Both the position numbers and the translations under genes were made by a program. Under the pieces are notes generated by a model. The model was not told the DNA's origin, ran no database searches, and saw only the letters and a program-made list of their open reading frames with translations. Below, piece by piece: positions 1 to 9,699 of a stretch of 16,600 bases of DNA; the stretch's first letter is position 1, and the number at the start of each line of letters is the position of its first letter. Source of the DNA: Pelagophyceae sp. CCMP2097 (taxonomy: Eukaryota > Sar > Pelagophyceae); assembly GCA_026770575.1 (NCBI GenBank), contig MU657399.1, forward strand, positions 37,664 to 54,263, in the 5' to 3' direction.

Positions 1-56
1 CCCTCGGCTCCAAGAGAAAATCGGTACCATGAAGATGCTGTGTAAAGATCTTTACG

Positions 57-425
57 TTTTCAGAATATCCTCAATATGTTTTCAAAAATATCTATTTTTA
101 AAAAGGGGGAAAATATTTTTTGATTTTTAGGATTTGATTAAATCTTTGTAAAGATCTTTACATTTTTCAGAATTGAAGAGAATTGATGAGAAATGATAAG
201 GTCTCGGGTCCTCCTGTCCTCCGGTCCTTCTATATAGACCAACGGTTTTTAAAAATCTTATAAATTATATAATTAAAAAGTAACAATTATTAGAATTTTA
301 AAATATATTTTTTGGGTTCGAAATGAGACATGTACAATTTAAAATAAAAGAAATGATAGAAAATGATAGAAAATAGAAATTGATTCATAGGTGTAATACG
401 CAACATGCACCAAATTGATAAAATA
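57..425. repeat. Left terminal inverted repeat of the viral element
   Basis: Read as reverse complement, 14106-14440 matches this stretch over most of its length with small indels. Shared blocks include the palindrome GTAAAGATCTTTAC followed by ATTTTTCAGAATTGAAGAGA, a GC-richer GTCCTCCTGTCC island, TTTTTTGGGTTCGAAATGAG, and TTCATAGGT...ACGCAACATG. The left copy has about 25 extra bases near 350-385 made of short GATAGAAAAT repeats. Long terminal inverted repeats are typical of polintons and PLVs. The outer limit is unclear because the window starts here: bases 1-56 hold a second copy of the palindrome (42-55), and bases 1-30 match nothing else I see. Confidence 0.88.
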
Positions 426-544
426 TTAAAATAATATATTTTTCTTCATAAAAATAGAAGGTGTAAAGTAGTATGAGGACAAACGTATTAAGTTAGATAT
501 AAGATATGGCGTAAAATGACAAAAATTCTTATCTTTCGAATAGT

Positions 545-3500
545 ATGGGCGTGTATAACGATGAAGAAGATTTTAAAACAGCAGTAGACAACTACTTTAA
601 AAAAACAAAATTTACAAGAATCATCGGGAACGATATGAGTAAAGCATACAAGAAGCTTGTAAAAAATACGCAAACAACGGTTATACAATTCCGACGTTAA
701 AACCCGTTTTGATATGCAGCTCCTTTGTAAAACCGGAAACTTTGTATGACAAACGATTTAAATAGGGAGAAAAATTAAAAAAAACTGTACAGAAAAAATA
801 TATATTAAAACAGAAAAAGTTGAGGAGAAGAAGATTAAATCCTCGAAAAATATTGCACGAATATTAAACAGTATAATGGTAACTCCCCAATTTAAAGACT
901 CGGAAAGAAGAATGAAGTGTGGGAAAGTATTCCCTGAATTTGTTATTAAACCTGTACGTACTCAACGAATTAGTTGGGATGAGAGTTTATAATACTATGA
1001 AAATTTTGATAGACGAGTCGCACCACTTCTGATTTATTACCAAAATGGAACAGTACAAATTGATGTGATTTATAAACATGGACAATTTTCGATGATGGAG
1101 TTAACGGAGTTTATATTCAGTGGAATATACACGAATCAAAACGAAGTTTTCACGCTATTAAGTTGGAAGATAAATCAACAAGAACAAGAATAATCAAAAC
1201 TAACGCGAAGAATATGAAGCGGGAAAAATGCGAATTTCATAGACAGAAAAACGTAGAAAACATAAGAACTGAATGGAATGGGTTGGATTACGGACAAATC
1301 ACATCAAACAGCGAGAAATATTTTCCATATATTGATATAAAGTTAACTATTCCCGCTGCTGGTGGGTGTACATCATCATTTTGTGGTTTGAAGCTGAGCA
1401 TCGGAACAAATGAAAATTAGATTAAAATTGAAAGCCCACACTCCACCAACAATAACTGTTTATTTAAGTGCATAAGCAAACAATTTCCAAATAAATAAAT
1501 AAAATTTGGACTTGTTCAATGTAATGAGTTGCGACAGCAGTTCGGCATAGAAAAAAATGCAATGATAGATATTGAGAATGCGGTGGAAATCTTTAAGTTT
1601 CTACACCCTGATAAGGAAATAGCGATTTTCTGCCAAGAGATGAATAAAAGGGGAATTAACGAACTCATTTATTGGAGGTTCATTTGAATCCGATTTTAAA
1701 TAATTGTTAATCGATTCACATTATTCTATAATAACAGGAAAGTGGTCAAGATGTAGCGAATGTTTTAAAGAACATCTTGGACATCACAAATGCAACGCTG
1801 GTGGAGCTAAATATGTGAAGGAAAAGAAAAAACCCTTCTTTAATATTACCAGCGTAAAATCCTCAAAATGTTGTATTAAAAGACAAGACAGTTTTATCGT
1901 ATGATATTGAAACGATATTGAAACGAAATAAAAGAACACCGTTCTTACATCGTCGGTTTCCACTTCTACGGAATAAATGGGGAGTCAATTTATAAGACAA
2001 TTGCTCGTAGAACGTGTATGATTTTTTTTACGAAAATCTTGGAACTAAGGAGTTCGAACATGTTAATTACATCAACGCTTTTAATGGGAGTAGACTTGAC
2101 CATTATTATTTAATGAAAGAAAAACTCAACTCGTTAGGAAAAGATTCGATGGGTGAGTATATCATAAACAATTTGAGAATTTTAAAATTATCTATACAGA
2201 AAAAAAATTATTGATTTAGGACAGCACCTCTTGGGCTCTTTGAAGAAAAATTAACATGATAGTGGGTGTGAAGTGGCGAAGGGGGACATTGATCACGACA
2301 TTAGCACAGAGTGGGAAGAAACAACTGACGAATGGAAAGCGGGAGTCGAAAAATATTTGAAGAAAGGTGTTTTGGAAATCCAGAATTGTATGAGAAAAAC
2401 AATGCAATTATGTACGAAAAGTTTTAAAAAAATCTCTGTGATTCAATGACAACATCCACGAATAAATACCATATTTGGAAGAATAGAAAAAACAAGCACG
2501 GTATTTATCTCGCATCGCGGAAAAAACGAGGACAACTTCAGAAAAGCAATTTACGGAGTTAAAACCCAATTAAACAAACGCACTTATGTGAGTAAATTCT
2601 TTGATAATATAGATGATACGAAGGTTCTACAAAAAATCGACGATCATGGTAATAAAATTTATTAAGTGAGTGAAAACGAGAAAGATAAAATTGATGACTA
2701 TTTATTCGATGCTGATGTTGTTAGTTTATACAGTACTGCAAAGGAAAAATGGGAATCTATAACATAGAGTACATAACAAACAAGAGTTTACTCACGCCAA
2801 TATTACCGAGAAAATAAAATGGGGCGTTAAAGTGGGACTTGATAGATTCATCTGTATGGTATTCGAGAATCGATAAAGAAAATGCGAAAGCCGCTGAGTA
2901 TCAGATAAAAATTTTGGAAGGGATGTATTGAAGAAATGCGGTCCAATTTTTTTAAAAATATGTGGAAGATTTTTATGACATGAAAAAAATGCATTAAAAG
3001 GGACTTGTACGTACGCCACTTCAAAACTATATCTAAATGCGTTATACGGGAAAATGATACAAGCATCGATTAGAAAGAAAGAAAAAAATATTTCTAAGCA
3101 TTAAGAATTTGCTATTTTTTACAGAAAAATAAGATATTACAGATTGCTGAACTTGGTACAGTTAAGTGGATTGTGTCCTACGAAATTGATAAAAATAGCA
3201 AAGAACAATTTGCTCAGAAACCAAGTCATCTCGGTGTATTCATCCTCGGCTACTCTCGACGAATTATGATTGAAACATATAACCAATGTGGGATTACACT
3301 AAAACGCATGCCATATTATTATGATACGGATTCTATGGTCATCCCGTCTGAACGTTTAGTTAAAGTCAAAATCAACTCGGATCTCAGTGGTATAATGGAC
3401 GACGTTGAAGGAAAAATCCTTAAAGCAATATTAATCGCTTCAAAACTCTATGCATTTAATTACATCAGTTCAAAGAATCACGTATTACAGTACCATTTTA

Positions 3501-3960
3501 GAGGAAAAAGAGTATCCACCAAAATGCCCACCTTCATAAAAACGTAAGAAAATCGTGGCGAAAAAGATATCGAAGACCCGCAACAAAAACTGTGGAATGA
3601 TTTCGAATATATGTTTACCGAAAAATCCAAGACATTTTAGCAAAACTTTTCGATTTAAAAAATTGGACTCACATGAAAATCAAATGAAAAATGTTCTGTT
3701 TTATCTCACAGACACATTGATTCTGAACAAACAAAACGTGAGATAAACAAAAACAGATGAGGAGAACGAAAATAAATCAACAAAATGGTGAAGCAGATAA
3801 AAAGGTTGATTTAACTGTTCCCCACGGCTTTGATTTGAAAACCGCAATTTATGAGATAGAATCAAAAAAAAATATCCCATGTAATAGCAACATTTTTATT
3901 GGTAATAAGGACGCAATTTTAATTTTTTTTTTAGTCTCGGATGTTTCAGTTTTATTATAA
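545..3960 (+). pseudogene. polB: Protein-primed family B DNA polymerase (polinton/PLV type), broken
   Basis: This would be the replicative polymerase of the element, working from a terminal protein primer. An ATG at 545 opens a 51-codon frame, and related coding continues through many frame changes. N-terminal landmarks are NNNCLFKCI near 1455 and a Cys/His cluster, CSECFKEHLGHHKC, near 1756-1797; both resemble the segment before the exonuclease domain in polinton polymerases. Then come Exo I (SYDIET, 1896-1913), Exo II (NAFNGSRLDHYYL, 2074-2112), Exo III (YLKK, 2354-2365, frameshifted just after), Pol motif A (DVVSLYSTA, 2714-2740), motif B (LNALYGK, within 3021-3053) and motif C (YYDTDS, 3317-3334). 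The longest clean stretch is 3173-3547. In-frame stops include TAG 1418-1420 and TAA 3545-3547. Total size of about 1,100 codons fits the family. The first ~900 bases could be a separate gene, and the extent past 3750 is uncertain. Confidence 0.9.
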
Positions 3961-4028
3961 TTTACCTTGTCTCTACTGATTTGTGCGATAAATTCGATAA
4001 TATAGTCTTAAAAAAAGGGAATCGTTCT

Positions 4029-4178
4029 TTATAATAAGTCAAATTTTTCTTGTATGTTTATAAAACGAGACATTTTTTTTTTTTTTTAAACATCACATGG
4101 AGGAAAATCTTTCGTAGTTTGTACAGGATCACAATTATTATTGTTTAATACGATTTGCGACACATCTAAATTCTTCAT
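4029..4178 (-). pseudogene. Small unrecognised minus-strand remnant
   Basis: From an ATG at 4178 the minus strand reads 30 codons (MKNLDVSQIVLNNNNCD...) to a TAA at 4086. A second short frame of 14 codons starts at 4073 and ends at 4029. The two are separated by a run of about 15 T on the plus strand, where a length change would join them. The composition looks coding rather than random, but no family is recognised. It lies between the polymerase and the lysine-rich + gene. Bases 4178-4207, just upstream, are an AT palindrome-rich stretch (ATATAATTATATATAT) that could act as a promoter. Confidence 0.3.
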
Positions 4179-4221
4179 ATATAATTATATATATTAAATA
4201 TATATAGAAAAAAATCTCTAT

Positions 4222-4619
4222 GTGAAAATAAATTATAAAAAAGTTAAACCCAAAAGGTTACTTCCTCCTTTTCAAAAGAATGGAATTGTTGAAGAAGATG
4301 AAAAAACTTACAATCTATGGAAGATTTTCCTCTTTACGATGATAAAGAAAAGTTAAAAAATGCAGAAAAAACAGAAGAAGCAGTGAATTTTGTTAAACCA
4401 AAACGCGCAAAATTTTCTGCTCAAATAAGCGCAGCTAAAAGGTTAGGTGAATTGAACGAAGTTCGTAATCAAGAAAAAAAAGAAAAGAATAAACGAATAA
4501 TGGATGATGAAAAAATCAAAGAAGTTAATGGGATTACTGAAATTGCGATAGTTTCAAAAAAGACAAAAAAAAAATTGTATAAGCATCCGAGAGAGAAGAA
4601 GACTCAGTCGGATCAATAG
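4222..4619 (+). pseudogene. Lysine-rich hypothetical protein, one frameshift
   Basis: The main frame starts at an ATG at 4317 and encodes 100 residues, very rich in Lys and Glu (KKEKNKRIMDDEKIKEV, KKTKKKLYKHPREKK), ending at TAG/A near 4619. Before it, a different frame from about 4222 reads KPKRLLPPFQKNGIVEEDEK and runs past the ATG to about 4354, so the gene was probably longer at its N-terminus and lost a base near 4310. No motif is recognised. A charged, probably nucleic-acid-binding or structural accessory protein is possible but unproven. It follows the polymerase on the same strand and faces a minus-strand gene ending at 4731. Confidence 0.5.
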
Positions 4620-4730
4620 AGTTTTTTGAAGAAAAAACTGTAAATAAAAAAATTGTTTGAATTTGTTTGATTTTAACTAATTAACCAAAAAATGAAGCAA
4701 GTTTCTCTTTTTTCTTTCTTTTTTCTTTCT

Positions 4731-5099
4731 TTATTGCCTTTTGTCATTAATTCTTTTGAGCCGTTGATAATTTTGATTTACGCTCAGATCGTGGTTGGGA
4801 TCATCGTTATAATCCGTCCATTCGGCTCTCTCTATATACGTAGTTTCTTATGGTTTCTGAACAAATATAGGTTTTTGCGTTGGTTCTATACGCTTTGTAT
4901 CATTATAATGATATAAATTTGTGATAATACTTCGTGATGGTTGGATAATTTCTCTCATTTCATTAAATCTTGAATTAGTAAATCGAACATTTTTCACTTT
5001 ATAAGTTTAGGTTTATGAGGTTTTTTCGGTTTAATTTTTTTAAATTTCAAGTTTTTTTTGCAATTTTTCTAATCTCTGTAGATAATTATCATACTCCAT
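4731..5099 (-). pseudogene. Unrecognised hydrophilic minus-strand gene, broken
   Basis: An ATG at 5099 starts MEYDNYLQRLEKLQKKLE, a short amphipathic or coiled segment. After a frame change in an A/T run the reading continues as a hydrophilic protein, with NSRFNEMREIIQPSRS, LYHYNDTKRIEPTQKP, ERAEWTDYNDDPNHD and QNYQRLKRINDKRQ, ending at TAA 4731-4733. One in-frame stop lies just after QKP. The plus strand over the same bases gives a hydrophobic 74-residue frame (4692-4916), which I take to be the shadow because the minus reading has balanced, protein-like composition over more than 100 codons. Function unknown. Confidence 0.5.
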
Positions 5100-5105
5100 T
5101 ATCAA

Positions 5106-5294
5106 TTGAATTTAAAAAAATACGCGGAAAGCAATTATGATGTTCGCGAGGTTCCGTATTTTTTACTATCAGACAATCACCCTTTCGTTTATAAACATAC
5201 TCACAGAGTTGTACAAATTAACGATAAGATAGAATCGATAAAAATTCCTCGTGAAACAATTTTGGTTCTTTTACCGTTAATAGGTTTTAAATGA
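5106..5294 (+). other. Possible short + coding remnant, strand uncertain
   Basis: A 62-codon open stretch without an ATG reads NYDVREVPYFLLSDNHPF then KIPRETILVLLPLIGFK to TGA at 5292-5294. A neighbouring + frame before it (HTPLSIEFKK, about 5090-5118) could be its upstream part. The minus strand also gives protein-like words here, for example KEPKLFHEEFLSILSYR, so the true coding strand is not settled. If real on +, it ends 18 bases before the minus-strand ATPase ends, giving a convergent pair. No family recognised. Confidence 0.3.
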
Positions 5295-5312
5295 AACAAC
5301 ATAGTAAGATTT

Positions 5313-5890
5313 TCACGAATCGGAAGTGGAAGCTGCATTTAATCTTGACATAGTAAAAAACAGTAACATGTAAAATGTCTGTGCTTCATTATTATATTTG
5401 AAAAAGAATCCGCTTACTATTTTTTTTAAGATTATTGGCAGCATCATCAATAAGCAACTAAACTTCCTTTTTTTTTCAAGATTTGTTGTCAGTAATAATT
5501 CAAAAGCATCGTTAAGAAATCTTTCATCAAATGTATCATGAATTTGCGATGGATCTAAATCTTCAAATGGGTCATCCTCCCCAATGAACTTAATGTTGAA
5601 GGAAGGCAAAACACAAAAATATGGTCAAAACGCCAGCATAGACTCAATATTTTAACGATGAAATTAAGTATAAAGCTAATGTTGTTTTTTTCCCGAACCA
5701 CATGCACCGCTAGACATACGCACATGATTTTTGCGTCTATATGTTCTATTGCTTTTATTCAGAATTTTTAAATTTAGAATCAACACATTGCCTAATTTTA
5801 TCCGCTTTCAATGTTTTATTTACAACATCATCTATCTTTATAAATATTATTGTTTTATTTTTATTTTTTTTTAACTTTTTTTTCTTTAAA
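5313..5890 (-). pseudogene. Virion DNA-packaging ATPase (FtsK/HerA-type, A32-like), frameshifted
   Basis: This would be the motor that pumps the genome into the capsid. On the minus strand a clear P-loop, MSSGACGSGKTTLAL, lies at about 5680-5720. It is followed in shifted frames by a beta strand (FDHIFVF, about 5610-5632) and then SFNIKFIGEDDPFEDLD and DTFDERFLND (about 5510-5605), as is usual between Walker A and B in PLV/virophage ATPases. A second frame near 5430-5460 reads LLIDDAANNLKK, a good Walker B strand (hydrophobic run then DD). The frame used by the open 98-residue stretch (5313-5609) misses these acids, so a frame change lies in the T run near 5465-5478. Upstream, 5765-5890 reads KIDDVVNKTLKADKIRQC and may be its N-terminus. 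The start codon is not found. Confidence 0.78.
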
Positions 5891-6041
5891 GCTAAACTTT
5901 AAATATCGTTGTAAAAAAAAACCTTTCGTTTTTTTATCAAGTCTTTTAAACTATTAAAAAAATTAAAACCGAAAAGTATATAAATAGAAATCGATATTAT
6001 CGTAAACAATTAAAACAACACCCATAAACAATCTTTTTTTT

Positions 6042-6653
6042 TTACCAATTAAACAGAGAGCTCGAATGTTCTTGTTGTAGTTCTGAAAATTCGAGTTCAA
6101 TTGTAGAAATACACGATGATATATTAATACCTGAGCGTAATGATTCGGACTTACCAATCATAGACTCCATATCTAATGAAACAATATATGAACTTTCTTC
6201 ATATTCAGCAAGTGTTCCGCTCGAATAGATGCTTAAATCGCTTAAATGATGAGAAGCAATTCGTGCAAAACTTTTTTGAATACCACTTGACTTTGCGAGA
6301 ATACCGCCATAAATCATAATAGGAGTCCCATCGATGAATACAGTCGCCTTGATTCACTTGTTTTTTTCAAATGTTTGAAACTGGTGCGTAAATCGCGGGA
6401 ATTGTTTAGAGAGAACGATATTGATTGAATTAACAATTGACATAGATGCACCAAGATTAAAAAATGGGTCTGTGAACCAATAGTAATCGTTGAACATCGA
6501 TGCATCAAGATTATAAAATGGGTCTGTGAACCAATAGGAATCGTTGAAACGAATGAGGTGGTGTTCACTGCGAGGTACTTTATGATTTACGAGCCGGGCT
6601 GGACAGCTTCTAGATTTATCTGTTGCTTTGAATCTGTCTGAAATCGCTGCCAT
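6042..6653 (-). pseudogene. Unrecognised gene with 18-residue duplication, one frameshift
   Basis: An ATG at 6653, preceded by TTATAT, opens 99 codons (MAAISDRFKATDKSRSC...) ending at 6354. A shift in the T run at 6361-6367 leads into a second open stretch ending at 6042 with SSSLFNW. The first part holds two 18-residue copies of FNDxYWFTDPFxNLxASM, encoded by a 54-bp tandem duplication. The second part reads VFIDGTPIMIYGGILAKSSG then SFARIASHH and SGTLAEYEESSYI. By eye this spacing is loosely like a proteasome beta fold (GT...GG...S-AR...SG..AD), but the catalytic features cannot be confirmed. It sits between the ATPase and other minus genes, where minor virion proteins are usual. Function open. 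Confidence 0.5.
6445..6552. repeat. 54-bp tandem duplication inside a gene
   Basis: Two adjacent copies, starting at GATGCA 6445 and GATGCA 6499, share AAATGGGTCTGTGAACCAAT and AATCGTTGAA with few differences. The period of 54 bp keeps the reading frame and duplicates 18 residues of the minus-strand protein. Confidence 0.9.
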
Positions 6654-6703
6654 ATATAACGTGTATTATTCAAATTCTAAATGTTTATTATTTTATAATA
6701 ATT

Positions 6704-6969
6704 TTATAGAAATCGTACATGTACGTCTTTCGGGTTGGTAGAATTTTTTTTAGAATATCTCGAAGAGGATTTAATCAATTTCATAGATTTATTTAACTTC
6801 CGAATCATCTAAATTATATATGTTCGACTGAACGCGTTTTATAGAAATACTCGCATATTCTAAGTTTAAAAAGGTATCTTGGGAAACAATATATTCATTT
6901 TTTTTGTTATAATAGTTTTTCTGCGAACTCAAAATTTAAATATATATTTGGATTTTCTGTTGTTGTCAT
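6704..6969 (-). pseudogene. Small unrecognised gene, frameshifted
   Basis: An ATG at 6969, with TATATATA directly upstream, starts MTTTENPNIYLNFEFAEK. After a shift in the A-rich stretch near 6905 the frame continues NKKNEYIVSQDTFLNLEYAS then KRVQSNIYNLDDSEV to a stop at 6789. A further shift there would add a Ser/Lys-rich tail (KSSSRYSKKNSTNPKD) ending at 6704. Total about 88 residues. No known family. It lies head-to-tail with its minus-strand neighbours, consistent with a virion gene cluster. Confidence 0.5.
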
Positions 6970-7000
6970 ATATATACTAATTTTTAAAAAATGGTTTTTG

Positions 7001-7369
7001 TTATTTTTTATCATATTTCTTCTTATCTCGTTGGGAGTCAAAAACATTCTTCTCGATTGTATTTACAGCTGATGAATAATCGCCGTTCTTTGCTTGATAT
7101 GCTTATTTTTCAACGCAAGAAACGGCTTTCCCGCCGTACTTTAAAGCCTCACTCGCAGCCAACAATGGGACAGCGATTTCTTCGTTACCGGTTAATGCAA
7201 TTATACCCCTAGCTGTATCGCCTATTTTTTCGATTGAAGTCATAACCCTTTCGGTATTCATTAAAATGCCTGGTGCTTTCCTCCCGACAGTGCGTGCTAT
7301 CTTTATAGATTTTCGACCGATAGCTCGTGCTCTGCGATTTGATTTTCTTGCTAGTGCTCTGAATCCCAT
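7001..7369 (-). pseudogene. Basic virion/core-like protein with one premature stop
   Basis: An ATG at 7369 opens 88 codons. The N-terminal ~35 residues are strongly basic (ARKSNRRARAIGRKSIKIAR, then TVGRKAP). An Ala/Gly-rich, probably helical segment follows (GIIALTGNEEIAVPLLAASE). A TAA at 7103-7105 stops it, yet the same frame stays open for 33 more codons (AYQAKNGDYSSAVNTIEKN...) to TAA 7001-7003, so the original protein was probably about 122 residues. Basic N-terminus plus helical body is what small DNA-binding or membrane-active virion proteins of polintons, adintoviruses and adenoviruses look like; this is inference from composition, not a motif match. Confidence 0.55.
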
Positions 7370-7413
7370 ACATTGTGTATCTTAAAAAATAATCGGTTAT
7401 TGAGTTTTTTAAT

Positions 7414-8561
7414 TTAATTTAATTTTTTAAACATAAGTTTTATTTCATCCTCGGTAAATCTATAATAGAATGATAAAAGGTTTTTATATACAATAAACCG
7501 CTCGATATATAGTTCGCTTGCAGATTTTAATAAACTTACATTGTTGTTAACGATTGAATAATTAGAATTTGTTGCTTTGTTTTTTTCATAAATAACTCCA
7601 AGTTCGGTTGAAGGAATATTATTGTTGTTTTAATAATAAGCTTGACTGTCATAGTCCAATTTATGTTATTTAGTATATCTATTCCATCATCACTTATGAT
7701 TCTTATTTTAAAAGAGTCGAGAATGATATCAAAAATAATTTTATCTGAATTATTTACAGTAACATATATGATGTATTGACCCAACGAGCATTTTATAGGG
7801 AGTTTTGCGATTTTTGAACCCATGAATGTAGTGTCGTTGTTTGTTGATTCATTCGATGTTCTAACACCAACACATATAAAATGTATATTCTGTTGATTTT
7901 TATAAATATGTACCACATTCTCGGATACTAAAGTGTTGGTTGTTTCTTCAATCTGGTTCATGTTAATAAATTCTATAAACGAACATGACAAATGAAAGTT
8001 GTTTAAGATGTAACAGTATATTTCAATTTTTCCTCTCGGATAAAACACTGAAAACCTGTATGTTATCTTTAAGAGTATTTTTAAGGCATTCTTAAATATC
8101 ACTTGCATTATTTAACCCTTCAAAAACTGTAACTGATATAAATTCCCCGTTCATGTTTTTTATTTTGATTTCGTTTTATTTTGATATATTCTTCAAAGAA
8201 TTCATTGCTTGAAAATCTGAAACCTCAATGCTAAACGTTTTTTTTTGTAATTTAACAGTTTCAGATAAATCCAAAACAAGTTTTATCTGTATCATTTCGA
8301 ACAGAATCTAAACTCGATAAATTTATATTTACAATCGTTGTCAAAATTTTTTATGATTTTTTTAAATAGAGAACGGGTTTATTCATTTTCTTATTTCTAT
8401 GATAGTAAGATAAAGTCCATCTATCTATTTCTATATTTTTTAAAGAAACTAACCCATTGTCTTGAACAATTTTTTCCTTTTATAGTTAGTTTATTGTCAA
8501 TGAGTTCCTTTTTTTTCCTTTCATGTTTATCAATAACATGCCGTACATGATTTAAAAACAT
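7414..8561 (-). pseudogene. Possible minor structural protein, several frame breaks
   Basis: From an ATG at 8561 the minus strand reads MFLNHVRHVIDKHERKKKEL and CSRQWVSFFKKYRNR. It then changes frame several times (LSYYHRNKKMNKPVLYLKK; VKLQKKTFSIEVSDFQAM; NGEFISVTVFEGLNNASD), entering a long open stretch at 8108-7536. The last part shifts again (ELYIERFIVYKNLLSFYYR, FTEDEIKLMFKKLN) and ends at TAA 7414-7416. Total about 382 codons. The middle is rich in alternating hydrophobic strands (IHFICVGVRT, YIIYVTVNNSDKIIFDIILD, MTVKLII), like a beta-sandwich. Position next to the basic virion gene suggests a penton/minor capsid or other structural role, but I cannot match it to a named family. That these pieces are one gene is inference. 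Confidence 0.5.
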
Positions 8562-8617
8562 TAAAATTAATGATTTATCATTTTGATAACGTTACTTAAA
8601 ATTCATTTTCAGTTGTT

Positions 8618-8965
8618 TTAGTGTTTGGTATGTTTTTTATTGCTTACTATTGAACTCTGCGAACTTGTTTTTTTACAAGGTTTCCTCACTGCGAAATCGG
8701 ATGCATCAAAATCGATAATATTCCAATCAGTGAAAATTTTGTTCTCGATATTCTTGAAGTCGACGAGGGAAATAAATCAGATATTGAATAATTAAAGTTT
8801 TATATAAAAGTTCGGCTTACCTTTATTGAAGAAATCGAATTCATTGTTTGTTCCATTATCGGATGTTGTTAAAAAATCTGCAAGCTCTTTTATTGTCCCG
8901 TTAGCTTCAAAAAATGGAACATAGTTATATAAAAAATCTGTCCAGTTTTCTTTTTCAGTAAACAT
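8618..8965 (-). pseudogene. Small acidic protein, two in-frame stops
   Basis: An ATG at 8965, seven bases past the end of the fibre gene, starts MFTEKENWTDFLYNYVPFFE. The first open part is 57 codons, ending at TAA 8792-8794. The same frame continues past that stop and a nearby TGA for another ~50 codons (DFKNIENKIFTDWNIID, FDASDFAVRKPCKKTSS) to TAA 8618-8620. No frame change is needed, so point mutations created both stops. Total about 115 residues with many aromatic and acidic residues. No family recognised. Confidence 0.55.
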
Positions 8966-9699
8966 TTTGATTTTATTTTCCTACAACCGAAAAAGAAAAA
9001 TCACTGTCGGTCATACTTCCATTCGTTCCATTGATTCTCACACAAAAACAGTAAACTCCGTTACCTAAATTTAAAGAATTAGCCAAAGCACTTGTTTCAT
9101 CAACGTTAATAAATTGCGTGGACCTTTTAGATAACATCGTTACAGAAATCACGTGCGTAGTGTCAGGTCGTCTAAATGGAAAATATCTGAAGATATACAC
9201 GCCGCGACTATACTTTTGAGTATAACACCCGTACGATGCGGAGTCTCCTGAGTTTTCGTCGACTCTCCCCGTTGCAACAATAAATGGCATTTTTTCGTCA
9301 AGCGTTATCGATACATTTCCGAATACATCCACTAACAAATTAATCCCCTCACCCGGTTTTCTTAGTGAATTAAATAAACTTTTTACTACATTTTTAATGT
9401 TGCCGCCTTTTGTAGAAATTTTTACCTGACCAAAATCATCATTATAGACTGCTTCGATAAAACTGCCGGCTTTTACGAAATTCTCTAACACATTATTAAC
9501 TGATGCTATCACAGTCAATCGAGTACTTGATAGCAGCATATTAACTTCATTATTGTGTACGGAATGTTTGTGAGTGAAAACACAAAGTTAGAGAGTCGCA
9601 TTCCATCCCCGGCAATATACCGCCTCGTGCTTATCTCGTTATCTTCTGATATACTGATATTTGCTCCTGCTGTATACATATTATTTATACTCTCGCCCT

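Noticed and set aside
4692..4916. Hydrophobic 74-residue plus-strand protein
   Set aside because: Lies opposite a longer, hydrophilic and more protein-like minus reading (4731-5099). T-rich DNA readily gives Phe/Leu/Ile-rich shadows.
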